Positions 1 to 7,460 are shown, counted from the stretch's first letter. The stretch: DNA of 59,094 nucleotides from Specibacter cremeus (GCF_003946885.1 NZ_RWKQ01000006.1:653-59746), one strand, 5' to 3'. A program made the numbers and translations. The notes: generated from the sequence alone by a model not told the origin.

Positions 1-306
1 GGCCGCCGGCAGCACCGGGACCGGGACGTTCTGGGCCGGGCCGCTGGCCGAGGCCGGCCTGTACACCGGTGCCGGCGTGGGCGTCGGGGAAGGTGGTGGG
101 GACGCGGCTGTCCTGCTCGCGCCGGCCCCGGCCGTGCCGCCGGGATCCGCACCCGGATCGCCGCCGGCGGCGCACCCGGCCAGCGCCACCATGCCGGCCA
201 CCGTCGCGGCGAGCACGGCGGCGAGGCCGAGTGGACATCGTCGACGCCACAAGACGCCTCGGCCACCAGGCCCGTGCGCGCGGAAACGTGTCCCCGTGTT
301 CGTCAT
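1..306 (-). CDS. DUF6318-like lipoprotein, N-terminal part (runs off window)
   Basis: Translation of the minus strand from the ATG at 306 gives a basic N-terminus, a hydrophobic stretch and a lipobox LAGC with the lipidated cysteine near residue 45. A Gly/Ala/Pro-rich linker follows, then the segment GPAQNVPVPV just before the window edge. The signal and linker show an exported membrane-anchored lipoprotein. The GPAQNVPVP segment resembles what I recall of DUF6318 proteins of Arthrobacter, which is weaker evidence. An in-frame ATG at 318 is an alternative start; GGGGG lies just upstream of the ATG at 306. The function of the family is unknown to me. The 3' end is outside the window. Confidence 0.65.
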   Translation of the reverse strand, partial: MTNTGTRFRAHGPGGRGVLWRRRCPLGLAAVLAATVAGMVALAGCAAGGDPGADPGGTAGAGASRTAASPPPSPTPTPAPVYRPASASGPAQNVPVPVLPAA

Positions 307-367
307 GGAAGCCCCCATCAGGATTCCGGTGCGGGCCGCCTCGTCGCGGGCCGGCTGAGTTGGTCCC

Positions 368-396
368 AACCTAGCCCAGAATCTGCACACGTGCCA
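368..396 (-). promoter_or_regulatory. Candidate promoter of the lipoprotein gene
   Basis: On the minus strand a -35-like TGGCAC (391-396) is followed after 17 nt by a -10-like TAGGTT (368-373), about 60 nt upstream of the lipoprotein ATG. This is pattern evidence only. The same -10 hexamer is used by two promoters near 5272 and 6819. Confidence 0.35.
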
Positions 397-400
397 GAAG

Positions 401-409
401 TTATCCACA
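401..409 (+). other. Isolated DnaA-box-like nonamer
   Basis: TTATCCACA at 401-409 matches the consensus DnaA box exactly. It stands alone just upstream of the lipoprotein promoter, so it is not an origin. It could be a regulatory DnaA site or chance. Confidence 0.3.
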
Positions 410-452
410 CCTCGACCGGATCCTGCGGCGGAACGACAGGCCGTAGCGCGGG

Positions 453-848
453 TCAGTGTCCGCCGCGGAGCCGTTCCATCTCGCGCCGGTCCTTCTTCGT
501 GGGGCGGCCGGCACCGCGGTCGCGCCGGGGCAGACCGAGCTCGGTGGCTGTGGGCCTGGCCGGGGTGTGGTCGGTGAAGCAGTGCGAGGCTGCCTCGGCG
601 CCCACGCGCTTGGCGATCAGCCAGCGCACCTCGAGGATTCGGTCGTAGCCTGGTTGCCGGACGCGCACGGTGTCGCCCGGGACCACGGTCTGGGCGGCCT
701 TGGCCGGCTTGTCGTTGAGTTTCACGTGACCTGCCCGGCAGGCGGCCGTCGCGGCCGACCGGGTCTTGTAGGCGCGGATCGCCCACAGCCAGGCGTCGAT
801 GCGGACGGTGGCCGGGGCGTTCTTCGGGCTGAAACCAGGCGTGCTCAT
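453..848 (-). CDS. S4-domain RNA-binding protein (Hsp15-like)
   Basis: 131 residues. Residues about 15-75 form an S4 RNA-binding fold (RIDAWLWAIRAYKTRS, then AGHVKLNDKPAK). The tail is basic (GAGRPTKKDRREMERLRGGH), as in the Hsp15/S4 family that binds stalled or free 50S subunits. The ATG at 848 is chosen because the domain begins soon after it; an in-frame start at 881 would add a non-conserved leader. The gene reads toward the lipoprotein, 147 bp downstream. The role in ribosome rescue is inferred from the family. Confidence 0.85.
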   Translation of the reverse strand: MSTPGFSPKNAPATVRIDAWLWAIRAYKTRSAATAACRAGHVKLNDKPAKAAQTVVPGDTVRVRQPGYDRILEVRWLIAKRVGAEAASHCFTDHTPARPTATELGLPRRDRGAGRPTKKDRREMERLRGGH

Positions 849-881
849 GGTGTCCCCGAGTCTATCCCCGGACGCCCCCAC

Positions 882-1053
882 GGTGGTCGAGCTTGTCGAG
901 CCCCGGGGGTTTCGACGGGCTCAACCACCGGGGGTTTCGACGGGCTCAACCACCGGGGTTTCGACGGGCTCAACCACCGGGGGTTTCGACGGGCTCAACC
1001 ACCGGGGGGGTCTACGGGCTCAACCACCGGGGGTTTCGACGGGCTCAACCACC
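882..1053. repeat. Intergenic array of the TCGA-rich 20-nt repeat
   Basis: The array starts with one unit in the orientation GGTGGTCGAGCTTGTCGAG. It continues with about six units of the opposite orientation, core TTTCGACGGGCTCAACCACC, separated by runs of 4-7 G. Unit spacing varies (24, 25 nt and more). One unit is decayed (TCTACGGGCTCAACCACC). It lies directly after the stop of the sugar isomerase at 1061 and before the S4 gene. Opposed units can pair into a hairpin. Confidence 0.9.
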
Positions 1054-1060
1054 ACCGCCG

Positions 1061-2062
1061 TCAGCCCTGGTTGCTGAACGCGGCGTCGAAGGACGCCGTG
1101 GACGGGGCGAAATCGAACGTCTTCAACGCGGCCAGGGCCTCGGGGGCACCCTGCAGCCGGTCCATGCCGGCGTCTTCCCACTCAACCGAGATGGGCCCGT
1201 CATAGCCGATCGCGGTCAGCGCCCGGAACGAGGATTCCCAGGGCACATCGCCGCGCCCGGCGGAGACGAAGTCCCAGCCGCGGCGCGGGTCGCCCCAGGG
1301 CAAATGGGAGCCCATGACCGTGTTGCGGCCGGTGGGGCGCAGCTTCGTGTCCTTGCAGTCTACGTGGTAGATCCGGTCCTTGAAGTCCCAGATGAAGGAG
1401 ACAGGGTCGATGCCCTGCCACATGAAGTGCGACGGGTCCCAGTTCAGCCCGAACGCCTCCCGGTGCCCGATCGCCTCCAACGTGCGCACGGTGGTCCAGT
1501 AGTCGTAGGCGATCTCGGACGGGTGCACCTCGTGGGCGAACCGGACGCCGCACTCGTCGAAGACGTCCAGGATGGGGTTCCAGCGATCGGCGAAGTCCTG
1601 GTAGCCGGCGTCGATCACGGCTTGCGGCACGGGCGGGAACATGGCCACATACTGCCAGATGGAGGAGCCGGTGAACCCGACCACGGTCTTCACGCCGAGC
1701 GCGCGCGCCAGCCGGGCGGTGAGCCTGAGCTCCTCGGCGGCCCGCTGCCGCACGCCCTCGGGGTCGCCGTCGCCCCACACCCGCGAGCCCACGATCGCCT
1801 GGTGGCGGAAGTCGATCGGGTCGTCGCACACGGCCTGGCCCTTGAGGTGGTTGGAGATGGCCCACACCTTCAGCCCGTGTTTCTCCAGCACGGCCAGCCT
1901 GGACTCCACATAGCCGGGCTCGTCCCAGCGCCACGGGTCCAGGTGGTCGCCCGAGCAGGCGATCTCCAGCCCGTCGTAGCCCCAGCCGGCGGCCAGCGCG
2001 GCGACGTCCTCGAACGGCAGGTCGGCCCACTGGCCGGTGAACAGGGTGTATGGGCGCGTCAT
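1061..2062 (-). CDS. Sugar phosphate isomerase/epimerase (TIM barrel), last gene of operon
   Basis: 333 residues. It is a xylose-isomerase-like (AP endonuclease 2) TIM barrel. Metal-site type segments are visible: EVHPSEIAYDYW, NWDPSHF, HVDCKD and ISVEWED. Its ATG overlaps the upstream dehydrogenase stop as ATGA, so translation is coupled. With two Gfo/Idh/MocA dehydrogenases and a second TIM barrel it forms a catabolic operon, probably oxidising a sugar or glycoside to a keto-sugar followed by isomerisation, epimerisation or elimination. The substrate cannot be read from sequence. A C-glycoside deglycosidase alpha-subunit-like role is an alternative, but no beta subunit gene is nearby. Confidence 0.85.
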   Translation of the reverse strand: MTRPYTLFTGQWADLPFEDVAALAAGWGYDGLEIACSGDHLDPWRWDEPGYVESRLAVLEKHGLKVWAISNHLKGQAVCDDPIDFRHQAIVGSRVWGDGDPEGVRQRAAEELRLTARLARALGVKTVVGFTGSSIWQYVAMFPPVPQAVIDAGYQDFADRWNPILDVFDECGVRFAHEVHPSEIAYDYWTTVRTLEAIGHREAFGLNWDPSHFMWQGIDPVSFIWDFKDRIYHVDCKDTKLRPTGRNTVMGSHLPWGDPRRGWDFVSAGRGDVPWESSFRALTAIGYDGPISVEWEDAGMDRLQGAPEALAALKTFDFAPSTASFDAAFSNQG

Positions 2063-3360
2063 GACAGGCTCCTCTTCGGTGTCGGGGTTTCGACCAGCTC
2101 AACCACCGGGGTTTCGACCAGCTCAACCACCGGGGTTTCGACCAGCTCAACCACCGGGGCTTCGATCAGCCCAACCACCGGGGCTTCGAACAGCTCAACC
2201 ACCGGGACCGTGGACCCGCCGGCGGCGGCGGATTCCTCCCAGGCGGCCAGGACGCGCTGGACCTGAAGCCCCTCGGCGAACGACGGCGACGGGTCGGTTT
2301 GGTCGCGGATGTTCAGCAGGAAGTCGCGCAGCTGGTGCGTGAACGAGTGCTCCCAGCCAATCACATGCCCCTGCGGCCACCACCCGTCCAGGTAGGGGTG
2401 GCCGGGCTCCGTGACGAGGATCCGGCGGAATCCCTGGATCTCGGCGGGGTCGGTGCCGTCCAGGAAATACAGCTCGTTGGGGTCCTCCAGGTTGAACTTC
2501 AGCGCCCCGGCGCTGCCGTACACCTCGACGGCCAGCGCGTTCTTCTGGCCCAGCGCCACCCGGGACACCTCGACGCTGGCCACGGCGCCACCGGCCATCG
2601 TCAGCGTGGCCCAGGCGGCGTCGTCGACCGTCACCGGCTCCGGACCGTCGGGGCCGGGGCGTTCGGTGACGAACGTGTGCAGCCGGCCGCTGACCTCGGT
2701 CACGGCGTCGTCGAGCAGGTACTGGACCTGGTCGACGGCGTGCGAGGCGATGTCGCCCAGGGCGCCGGAGCCGGCGGTTTCCTTGCGCAGCCGCCACGTC
2801 ATGGGGGAGTCGGCGTCGACCAGCCAGTCCTGCAGGTAAGAGGCACGGACCTGGCGGATGGTGCCGAGCCTGCCGCCGGCGATCAGCTCGCGGGCCAGGG
2901 CCAGGGCCGGCACGCGCCGGTAGTTGAAGCCGACCATGGAGCGCACACCCCGGGCGCGGGCGTCCGTCGCGGCGGCCACCATGGCCGTGGATTCGTCCAT
3001 CGTGTTGGCCAGCGGCTTCTCCACGAGCACATGCTTGCCGGCGGCCAGCGCCGCGGTGGCGATTTCGGCGTGCAGCCAACCGGGCGCGCAGATGTCGACG
3101 ATGTCGATGTCGTCCCGGGCGATGACCTCCCGCCAGTCGGTGGCGGATTCGCTCCAGCCGTAGCGGCTGGCGGCGGCCGCCACGGCCACCGCGTCCCGGC
3201 CCACGAGCACCTTCTGTTCGAAGGCCGGGACGTCAAAGTGGTTGCCGACGCTCCGCCACGCGTTGGAGTGCGCCTTGCCCATGAAGGCGTACCCGATCGC
3301 CGCCACGCCCAGGGTGTGGGCGGCGGTGGGCGGTGGTGCGGTCTTTGGAGGGGAGGTCAT
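2059..3360 (-). CDS. Gfo/Idh/MocA oxidoreductase with repeat-encoded C-terminal tail
   Basis: 433 residues. An N-terminal Rossmann fold (VAAIGYAFMGKAHSNAW) is followed by the dinucleotide-fold segment EKPLANT and a C-terminal alpha/beta domain, so it is an NAD(P)-dependent sugar dehydrogenase. The last 47 or so residues are not family sequence. They are five 8-residue units (VVELVETP and variants) encoded by the 24-nt repeat array at 2084-2203, followed by TPKRSLS. The stop overlaps the next gene's start (ATGA), and its own ATG at 3360 overlaps the upstream gene's stop. The array therefore entered or expanded without breaking the frame or the coupling. Confidence 0.88.
   Translation of the reverse strand: MTSPPKTAPPPTAAHTLGVAAIGYAFMGKAHSNAWRSVGNHFDVPAFEQKVLVGRDAVAVAAAASRYGWSESATDWREVIARDDIDIVDICAPGWLHAEIATAALAAGKHVLVEKPLANTMDESTAMVAAATDARARGVRSMVGFNYRRVPALALARELIAGGRLGTIRQVRASYLQDWLVDADSPMTWRLRKETAGSGALGDIASHAVDQVQYLLDDAVTEVSGRLHTFVTERPGPDGPEPVTVDDAAWATLTMAGGAVASVEVSRVALGQKNALAVEVYGSAGALKFNLEDPNELYFLDGTDPAEIQGFRRILVTEPGHPYLDGWWPQGHVIGWEHSFTHQLRDFLLNIRDQTDPSPSFAEGLQVQRVLAAWEESAAAGGSTVPVVELFEAPVVGLIEAPVVELVETPVVELVETPVVELVETPTPKRSLS
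2084..2203. repeat. Five 24-nt repeat units inside a coding sequence
   Basis: Five contiguous 24-nt units (2084-2107, 2108-2131, 2132-2155, 2156-2179, 2180-2203), core TTTCGACCAGCTCAACCACC. The first three are identical and the last two carry substitutions. All units are exactly eight codons on the minus strand, unlike the variable 24-26 nt spacing of the intergenic array at 882-1053. Confidence 0.95.
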
Positions 3361-4493
3361 CTCGGGGCTTCCTGGAGGGTGGCGTCGGTGGGGTCCCAGC
3401 CCAGCGGCAGCGGCTCGGCCGCGCTCGCCGTGCTGTCCACGGTCACGAAATCGCCGGTGTCGATGGACTCGGCGATGGAGACCATGGCGTCGAGCACATG
3501 GTAGGCCACGGCCCCCTGGGCGCGGTGCGGCACGCCAGCCCGGAGGGATCGGGCCATGTCCAGCACGCCCATGCCGCGCCCGTTCGTCGGGCCCTCGGCC
3601 GGGATCACGGTCCAGTCGTCGTCCCCGCGGCGGGCAATGCGGATGTCGCCGTCGAAGTTGTTTGGATCGGGCAGCGACATGGTGGCCTCGGTACCCGTGA
3701 TCTCCACGAAGCCCATGCGCAGCTTCGGGGATTCGAAACTGTACACGCTGTGCGACGACGCGCCGGATTCAAACTTGGCGATGGCGCTCACATGGGTGGG
3801 AACCTCGACGGCGAATTCCTCGCCTTCCTTGGGCCCGGAACCAATGGTGCGGGTGGGGAACGCGGAAGACCCGACGGCCGCCACCGAGGCAATCGGGCCA
3901 AATGCCTGCACCAGCGTGGTCAGGTAGTACGGCGCCATGTCGAAGAGGGGACCGGCGCCGGCCTGGAACAGGAAGGCCGGGTTGGGGTGCCAGGATTCCG
4001 GACCCGGGGACTGGAACATGGTCAGCGCCGTCAGCGGGGTCCCGATCGCGCCCGAGCGGATCAGCCGCAGCGCCGTCTGCAGCCCGCCGCCGAGGAAGGT
4101 GTCCGGGGCGCAGCCGAGCCGCACGCCGGCGGCGTCTGCCTCCTTCAGCAGGGTCAGGCCGCTCTCACGGTCAAGCGAGAACGGCTTCTCGCTCCAGACG
4201 TGCTTGCCGGCCGCCACGGCGGCGCGGGCCACCTCGACGTGCGCGGCCGGGATGGTCAGGTTGACGATGATTTCGACGTCGGGGTGGTTCAGTGCGGCGT
4301 CGACGCCACCGGACGATTCAATACCGTACTCGGACGCGCGCGCCGCGGCGGCGTCCTCAAACAGGTCGGCCACGACGTGGACCTTGAGGTCCGGGAAGCT
4401 GGTCAGGTTGTCCAGGTACTGCTTGCTGATGTTGCCGGCGCCGATGACGGCGACGCCCACGGGTCCGGTCTTGGGCAGGCTTGCACTGCTCAT
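3357..4493 (-). CDS. Gfo/Idh/MocA family oxidoreductase
   Basis: 378 residues from the ATG at 4493 (MSSASLPKTGPVGVAVIGAGN). The nucleotide-binding GAGNISK motif lies near residue 17, and WSEKPFS is the second conserved segment with the usual EKP. It is the second dehydrogenase of the sugar operon. The pair may act on different oxidation states or anomers, or work in succession. It starts 5 bp after the stop of the upstream isomerase and overlaps the next dehydrogenase by ATGA. A longer in-frame start at 4622 would lie within the upstream gene and is rejected. Confidence 0.88.
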   Translation of the reverse strand: MSSASLPKTGPVGVAVIGAGNISKQYLDNLTSFPDLKVHVVADLFEDAAAARASEYGIESSGGVDAALNHPDVEIIVNLTIPAAHVEVARAAVAAGKHVWSEKPFSLDRESGLTLLKEADAAGVRLGCAPDTFLGGGLQTALRLIRSGAIGTPLTALTMFQSPGPESWHPNPAFLFQAGAGPLFDMAPYYLTTLVQAFGPIASVAAVGSSAFPTRTIGSGPKEGEEFAVEVPTHVSAIAKFESGASSHSVYSFESPKLRMGFVEITGTEATMSLPDPNNFDGDIRIARRGDDDWTVIPAEGPTNGRGMGVLDMARSLRAGVPHRAQGAVAYHVLDAMVSIAESIDTGDFVTVDSTASAAEPLPLGWDPTDATLQEAPR

Positions 4494-4498
4494 GCCGT

Positions 4499-5233
4499 TC
4501 AGGCCTTTCCGCGGTTGAGGTAGGAGAGGCTCTCGCCGATGCCTTCGAAGATGTCGCCGGAGTAGTCGTCGAATTCCACAACGCCCACCTCCAGGGACTT
4601 CGCGGCCTCGATGACGTCCCACACGGCGACCTTGCCCTGGCCCGCGGGCAGCTGGGCCGCCGTGTCGGTGTCGAGGGGCCCATCCTTGATGTGGATGAAC
4701 TTCACCTGGGCGCCGAGACGGGTGAGCAGCGCCGCAGGGTCCTGCCCGCCGACGGCCGCCCAGTACGTGTCGACCTCCAGCACCAGCTCCGGGTCGAGCA
4801 GCGACGCGAGGTACTCGAGCGACGTCGTGCCGTTGATGCTGGACTCAAGCTCCCACTGGTGGTTGTGGTAGCCGACCCGGACACCGTACTCGGCGCCCTT
4901 CCTGGCCGCGGCGTTCAGCGCCGCCGCCGTCGCCTCGATGGCGGCGGCGTCCTGCCAGTGCTCGGCCGGGATGAACGGGTCGATGACCGTCGCGATGCCG
5001 AGCTTGTTGGCGGCGGCGAAGATCTCGTCCTGGTCGGCGGACAGCAGCGGGGCGTGCCCGGAGGGGGCCGTGATCCCGTGGGCGGTGAACGCCGCGGCGA
5101 GGGCGTCGGCGGTGGCGGCGAAGTTGTACGGTTCCACCTGGCGGAAGCCGATCTCGGCGATGCGGGCGATCGTGCCGGGCAGGTCCCGCTCGAGGGCTTC
5201 ACGCACGGTGTACAGCTGGAGGGAATAGGTCAC
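4499..5233 (-). CDS. Sugar phosphate isomerase/epimerase (TIM barrel), first gene of operon
   Basis: 244 residues from the GTG at 5233, chosen because AGGAG stands 5-6 nt upstream and the protein then begins (M)TYSLQLYTVREAL, the normal family start. It is a compact TIM barrel of the IolE/Hyi/AP-endonuclease-2 type. Segments GYHNHQWE, LEVDTYW and FIHIKDG carry likely metal ligands. It is the promoter-proximal gene of the four-gene operon divergent from the ROK regulator. The substrate is unknown. Confidence 0.85.
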   Translation of the reverse strand: MTYSLQLYTVREALERDLPGTIARIAEIGFRQVEPYNFAATADALAAAFTAHGITAPSGHAPLLSADQDEIFAAANKLGIATVIDPFIPAEHWQDAAAIEATAAALNAAARKGAEYGVRVGYHNHQWELESSINGTTSLEYLASLLDPELVLEVDTYWAAVGGQDPAALLTRLGAQVKFIHIKDGPLDTDTAAQLPAGQGKVAVWDVIEAAKSLEVGVVEFDDYSGDIFEGIGESLSYLNRGKA

Positions 5234-5271
5234 TGGAACTCCTGGTAGGGGGCGGGATGGGGTTCTCAATC

Positions 5272-5311
5272 AACCTAAGGGAACTTATGACGAGCGTCAA
5301 GCAAAAGTTGG
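5272..5311 (-). promoter_or_regulatory. Promoter of the sugar operon with shared upstream box
   Basis: On the minus strand: TTGACG (-35, 5295-5300), 17 nt, TAGGTT (-10, 5272-5277). AACTTTTGC lies directly against the -35. The same AACTTTTG-N-TTGAC arrangement and the same -10 recur at 6787-6824 before the transporter remnant, so both are probably controlled by the ROK protein encoded between them. Confidence 0.65.
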
Positions 5312-5334
5312 AGGCAATTTGCGACCTCGGGGAA

Positions 5335-5363
5335 TTGTGACGGGTAGAAGCCTGTGTTACTTA
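5335..5363 (+). promoter_or_regulatory. Promoter of the ROK gene, probably leaderless
   Basis: TTGTGA (5335-5340), 17 nt, TACTTA (5358-5363), then only 6 nt to the ATG at 5370. There is no ribosome-binding site in that space, so the transcript probably starts at or next to the start codon. Confidence 0.5.
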
Positions 5364-5369
5364 TAGGGA

Positions 5370-6596
5370 ATGCCCAAAACAGCAGCAGCCGCGCCCAGCG
5401 TCACCCCCACGGCGGGGGCCGCCACCGCGCCGGCGGGACACGCCCGGTCCGGCGACCTGTTCCAGCTGTTGCGCGACGGGCGCGCCCGCACCCGGGCCGA
5501 GCTGGTGGACATCTCCGGCTTGGCCCGCTCCACGGTCGCCGCACGCATTGACGCGTTGGCCGCGTCCGGACTGATCGGCCCCGCCGGTGAGGCGGTCTCC
5601 TCCGGCGGGCGGCCGCCGTCGCGCTTTGCCTTCCTGCCGGCGGCGCGCGTGATCCTGGCCGTCGACGTCGGTGCCACGCACCTGCTGATCGCGCTCACGG
5701 ACCTGGCCGGCAGTGTCCTGTGCGAGGCGCGCGAATTCATCGATGTCTCCGCCGGCCCGGTTCCGGTGTTGGACGGCATCCTGGAATTGAGCGTGCAGCT
5801 GCTGGCCCAGGCCGGGCGCAAGGAGCGCGAGCTGGCAGGCATCGGCATCGGGCTGCCGGGTCCCGTGGAGCACTCGACCGGCAAACCGGCCAGCCCGCCG
5901 ATCATGCCCGGCTGGGATGGGTTCGATGTGCCCGCCTACGTCCAGCAACGCTTCGCCGCACCCGTTCTCGTGGACAATGACGTGAACATCATGGCCCTCG
6001 GCGAGCGCGCCGAGTACTGGCCGGACGCCGAGGACCTGCTGTTCATCAAGGTGGCCACCGGGATCGGCGCCGGCATCATCAGCGGCGGGCTGCTGCAGCG
6101 CGGCGCGGACGGCACGGCCGGGGACATCGGCCATGTCCGGGTGTCGCGGGGCGCCGACGTGCTGTGCCGCTGCGGGAACCGCGGCTGCCTGGAGGCGCTC
6201 GCGTCCGGTCCCGCCGTGGCCGCCGCACTTGCGGCCGACGGCGTGCCGGCGGCGACCGGTGAGGACGTGCTGGCGTTGGCCCGGCGCGGGAACCTGGCCG
6301 CCATCCAGGCCATGCGCCAGGCCGGCCGGGACCTCGGGGACGTGCTCGCCACCTGCGTGAACCTGCTCAACCCGTCCGTCATCGTGATCGGTGGGGGCCT
6401 GTCCAGCGCCGGCGAATACCTGCTGGCCGGCGTGCGCGAGATCGTGTACCAGCGCTCGCTGCCGCTGGCCACGGCGCGGCTGCGGATCGTGCAGTCGATG
6501 GCGTCGGACCAGGCCGGTGTCCTCGGCGCCAGCCGCATGGTCATCGACCACGTGCTGGCCCCCGCCAGCGTCGACCTGCTCGCCGCCGGCGCGTAG
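5370..6596 (+). CDS. ROK family transcriptional regulator
   Basis: 408 residues. An N-terminal winged helix (about 30-85, TRAELVDISGLARSTVAARIDAL) precedes a ROK sugar-kinase-like domain with the family zinc motif CRCGNRGCLE, the DNDVN segment and a glycine-rich phosphate-binding site. Such proteins are usually sugar-responsive repressors. It is divergent from the sugar operon and upstream of an ABC permease remnant; both share a promoter box, so it is the likely local regulator. Whether it keeps kinase activity is not visible. Confidence 0.92.
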   Translation: MPKTAAAAPSVTPTAGAATAPAGHARSGDLFQLLRDGRARTRAELVDISGLARSTVAARIDALAASGLIGPAGEAVSSGGRPPSRFAFLPAARVILAVDVGATHLLIALTDLAGSVLCEAREFIDVSAGPVPVLDGILELSVQLLAQAGRKERELAGIGIGLPGPVEHSTGKPASPPIMPGWDGFDVPAYVQQRFAAPVLVDNDVNIMALGERAEYWPDAEDLLFIKVATGIGAGIISGGLLQRGADGTAGDIGHVRVSRGADVLCRCGNRGCLEALASGPAVAAALAADGVPAATGEDVLALARRGNLAAIQAMRQAGRDLGDVLATCVNLLNPSVIVIGGGLSSAGEYLLAGVREIVYQRSLPLATARLRIVQSMASDQAGVLGASRMVIDHVLAPASVDLLAAGA

Positions 6597-6716
6597 GGCC
6601 GGACGGGGTGGGCAAGGTGACCATCGCGGCGTAGGGCCGGCAGCTGGACGATCCGGCCGGATGTGAAACCGTCAGGCGTCGGCCGAAAGCCGCCTGGTAG
6701 GGGACTTCCCGTCCTG

Positions 6717-6750
6717 TGGCCCGACGTTGCCCGTCGGGCCATTGTTGTTT
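6717..6750 (+). terminator. Intrinsic terminator of the ROK gene
   Basis: Perfect 10-bp stem TGGCCCGACG / CGTCGGGCCA (6717-6726 and 6732-6741) with a 5-nt loop, followed by a T-rich run TTGTTGTTTGT. Confidence 0.65.
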
Positions 6751-6767
6751 GTCAGATGCACGATCAT

Positions 6768-6783
6768 AAGTCTGATAAGACTT
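6768..6783. promoter_or_regulatory. Inverted repeat upstream of the transporter promoter
   Basis: AAGTCT-GATA-AGACTT, a perfect 6-4-6 inverted repeat 12 nt upstream of the -35 at 6796. It is placed for an operator or activator site. The regulator is unknown; the neighbouring ROK protein is the obvious candidate. Confidence 0.45.
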
Positions 6784-6786
6784 CGG

Positions 6787-6824
6787 AACTTTTGATTGAC
6801 ATCCGGCAAAAGGTCGTCTAGGTT
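6787..6824 (+). promoter_or_regulatory. Promoter of the former sugar ABC transporter operon
   Basis: AACTTTTGATTGACA at 6787-6801 includes a consensus -35 TTGACA (6796-6801). A 17-nt spacer and TAGGTT (6819-6824) follow. It matches the sugar-operon promoter at 5272-5311 in box, spacing and -10. It now reads directly into the middle of a permease gene. Confidence 0.65.
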
Positions 6825-6830
6825 GGGTGT

Positions 6831-7380
6831 CACGTTCCGCGGCCGCTCGCTGTTTTCCACCACCGTGTTGTCCACACAGATGTTCCCGGGCGTGCTGTTT
6901 CTGCTGCCACTGTTCCTGATCTTCGTCAACATCAACACGAACTTCGGCATCCAGCTGGTGGGCACGCGGCTGGGCCTGATCATCACGTACCTGACGTTCT
7001 CGCTGCCGTTCTCCATCTGGATGCTGGCCGGCTACTTCGACGGCATCCCTCACGAGCTGGACGAGGCCGCCAAGGTCGACGGCTGCGGCCCCATGCGCGC
7101 GCTGATCCGCGTGATCCAGCCGGTCGCCCGCCCGGGTCTGATCGCCGTGGCCATCTACAGCTTCATGACGAGTTGGGGCGAGGTCCTGTTCGCCTCGGTC
7201 ATGACGACGGACGCGAACCGCACCCTGGCCGTGGGCCTGCAACTCTATTCGACGCAGACCAACGTGTACTGGAACCAGATCATGGCGGCCTCCGTGGTGG
7301 TCAGCATCCCGGTGGTGGTCGGGTTCCTGCTGCTGCAGCGCAACTTCGTGGCCGGGCTGACCGCCGGGATGGTGAAGTAG
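6831..7380 (+). pseudogene. Carbohydrate ABC transporter permease (MalG type), N-terminally truncated
   Basis: Homologous sequence starts abruptly at FRGRSLFSTTVLSTQ near 6831. It continues through the cytoplasmic EAA loop (HELDEAAKVDGCGPMRALIRVIQP) to a normal C-terminus GLTAGMVK. About 180 residues remain of the usual 270-300, so the first membrane segments are missing. The only upstream in-frame ATG (6796) lies inside the -35 hexamer and is not a credible start. A deletion seems to have joined the operon promoter to the 3' half of the last permease gene, removing the binding protein and first permease. It is unlikely to make a working transporter. Confidence 0.8.
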
Positions 7381-7387
7381 CGCCCCG

Positions 7388-7453
7388 CCCAACTGGTGGG
7401 CAGTAGGTGCTGAGAATTCCCGGATTCCCAGCGTCTACTGCCCACTGGTTTGG
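7388..7453. repeat. 66-nt palindromic element, copy 1 (diverged)
   Basis: It lies between the convergent permease remnant and the dsbA-like gene. The arms pair with several mismatches, partly wobble-compatible. Length and core words (CCCAACT at the start, GCAGTAGGTGCTGA, CGGATTC, TACTGC) are shared with the near-perfect element at 52838-52903. It probably folds as a bidirectional transcription terminator. Confidence 0.75.
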
Positions 7454-7460
7454 CGTCGAT

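Noticed and set aside
401-409. Replication origin
   Set aside because: Only one DnaA box and no dnaA, dnaN or AT-rich region nearby.
893-2266. Long plus-strand open frames rich in Gly, Ser and Thr across the repeats
   Set aside because: They are shadows of the minus-strand isomerase and of the repeat arrays, without a ribosome-binding site or family resemblance.
6796-6834. ATG at 6796 as the start of a 194-residue permease
   Set aside because: The codon lies inside the -35 hexamer, and the first residues do not resemble a permease N-terminus. The gene is better described as truncated.
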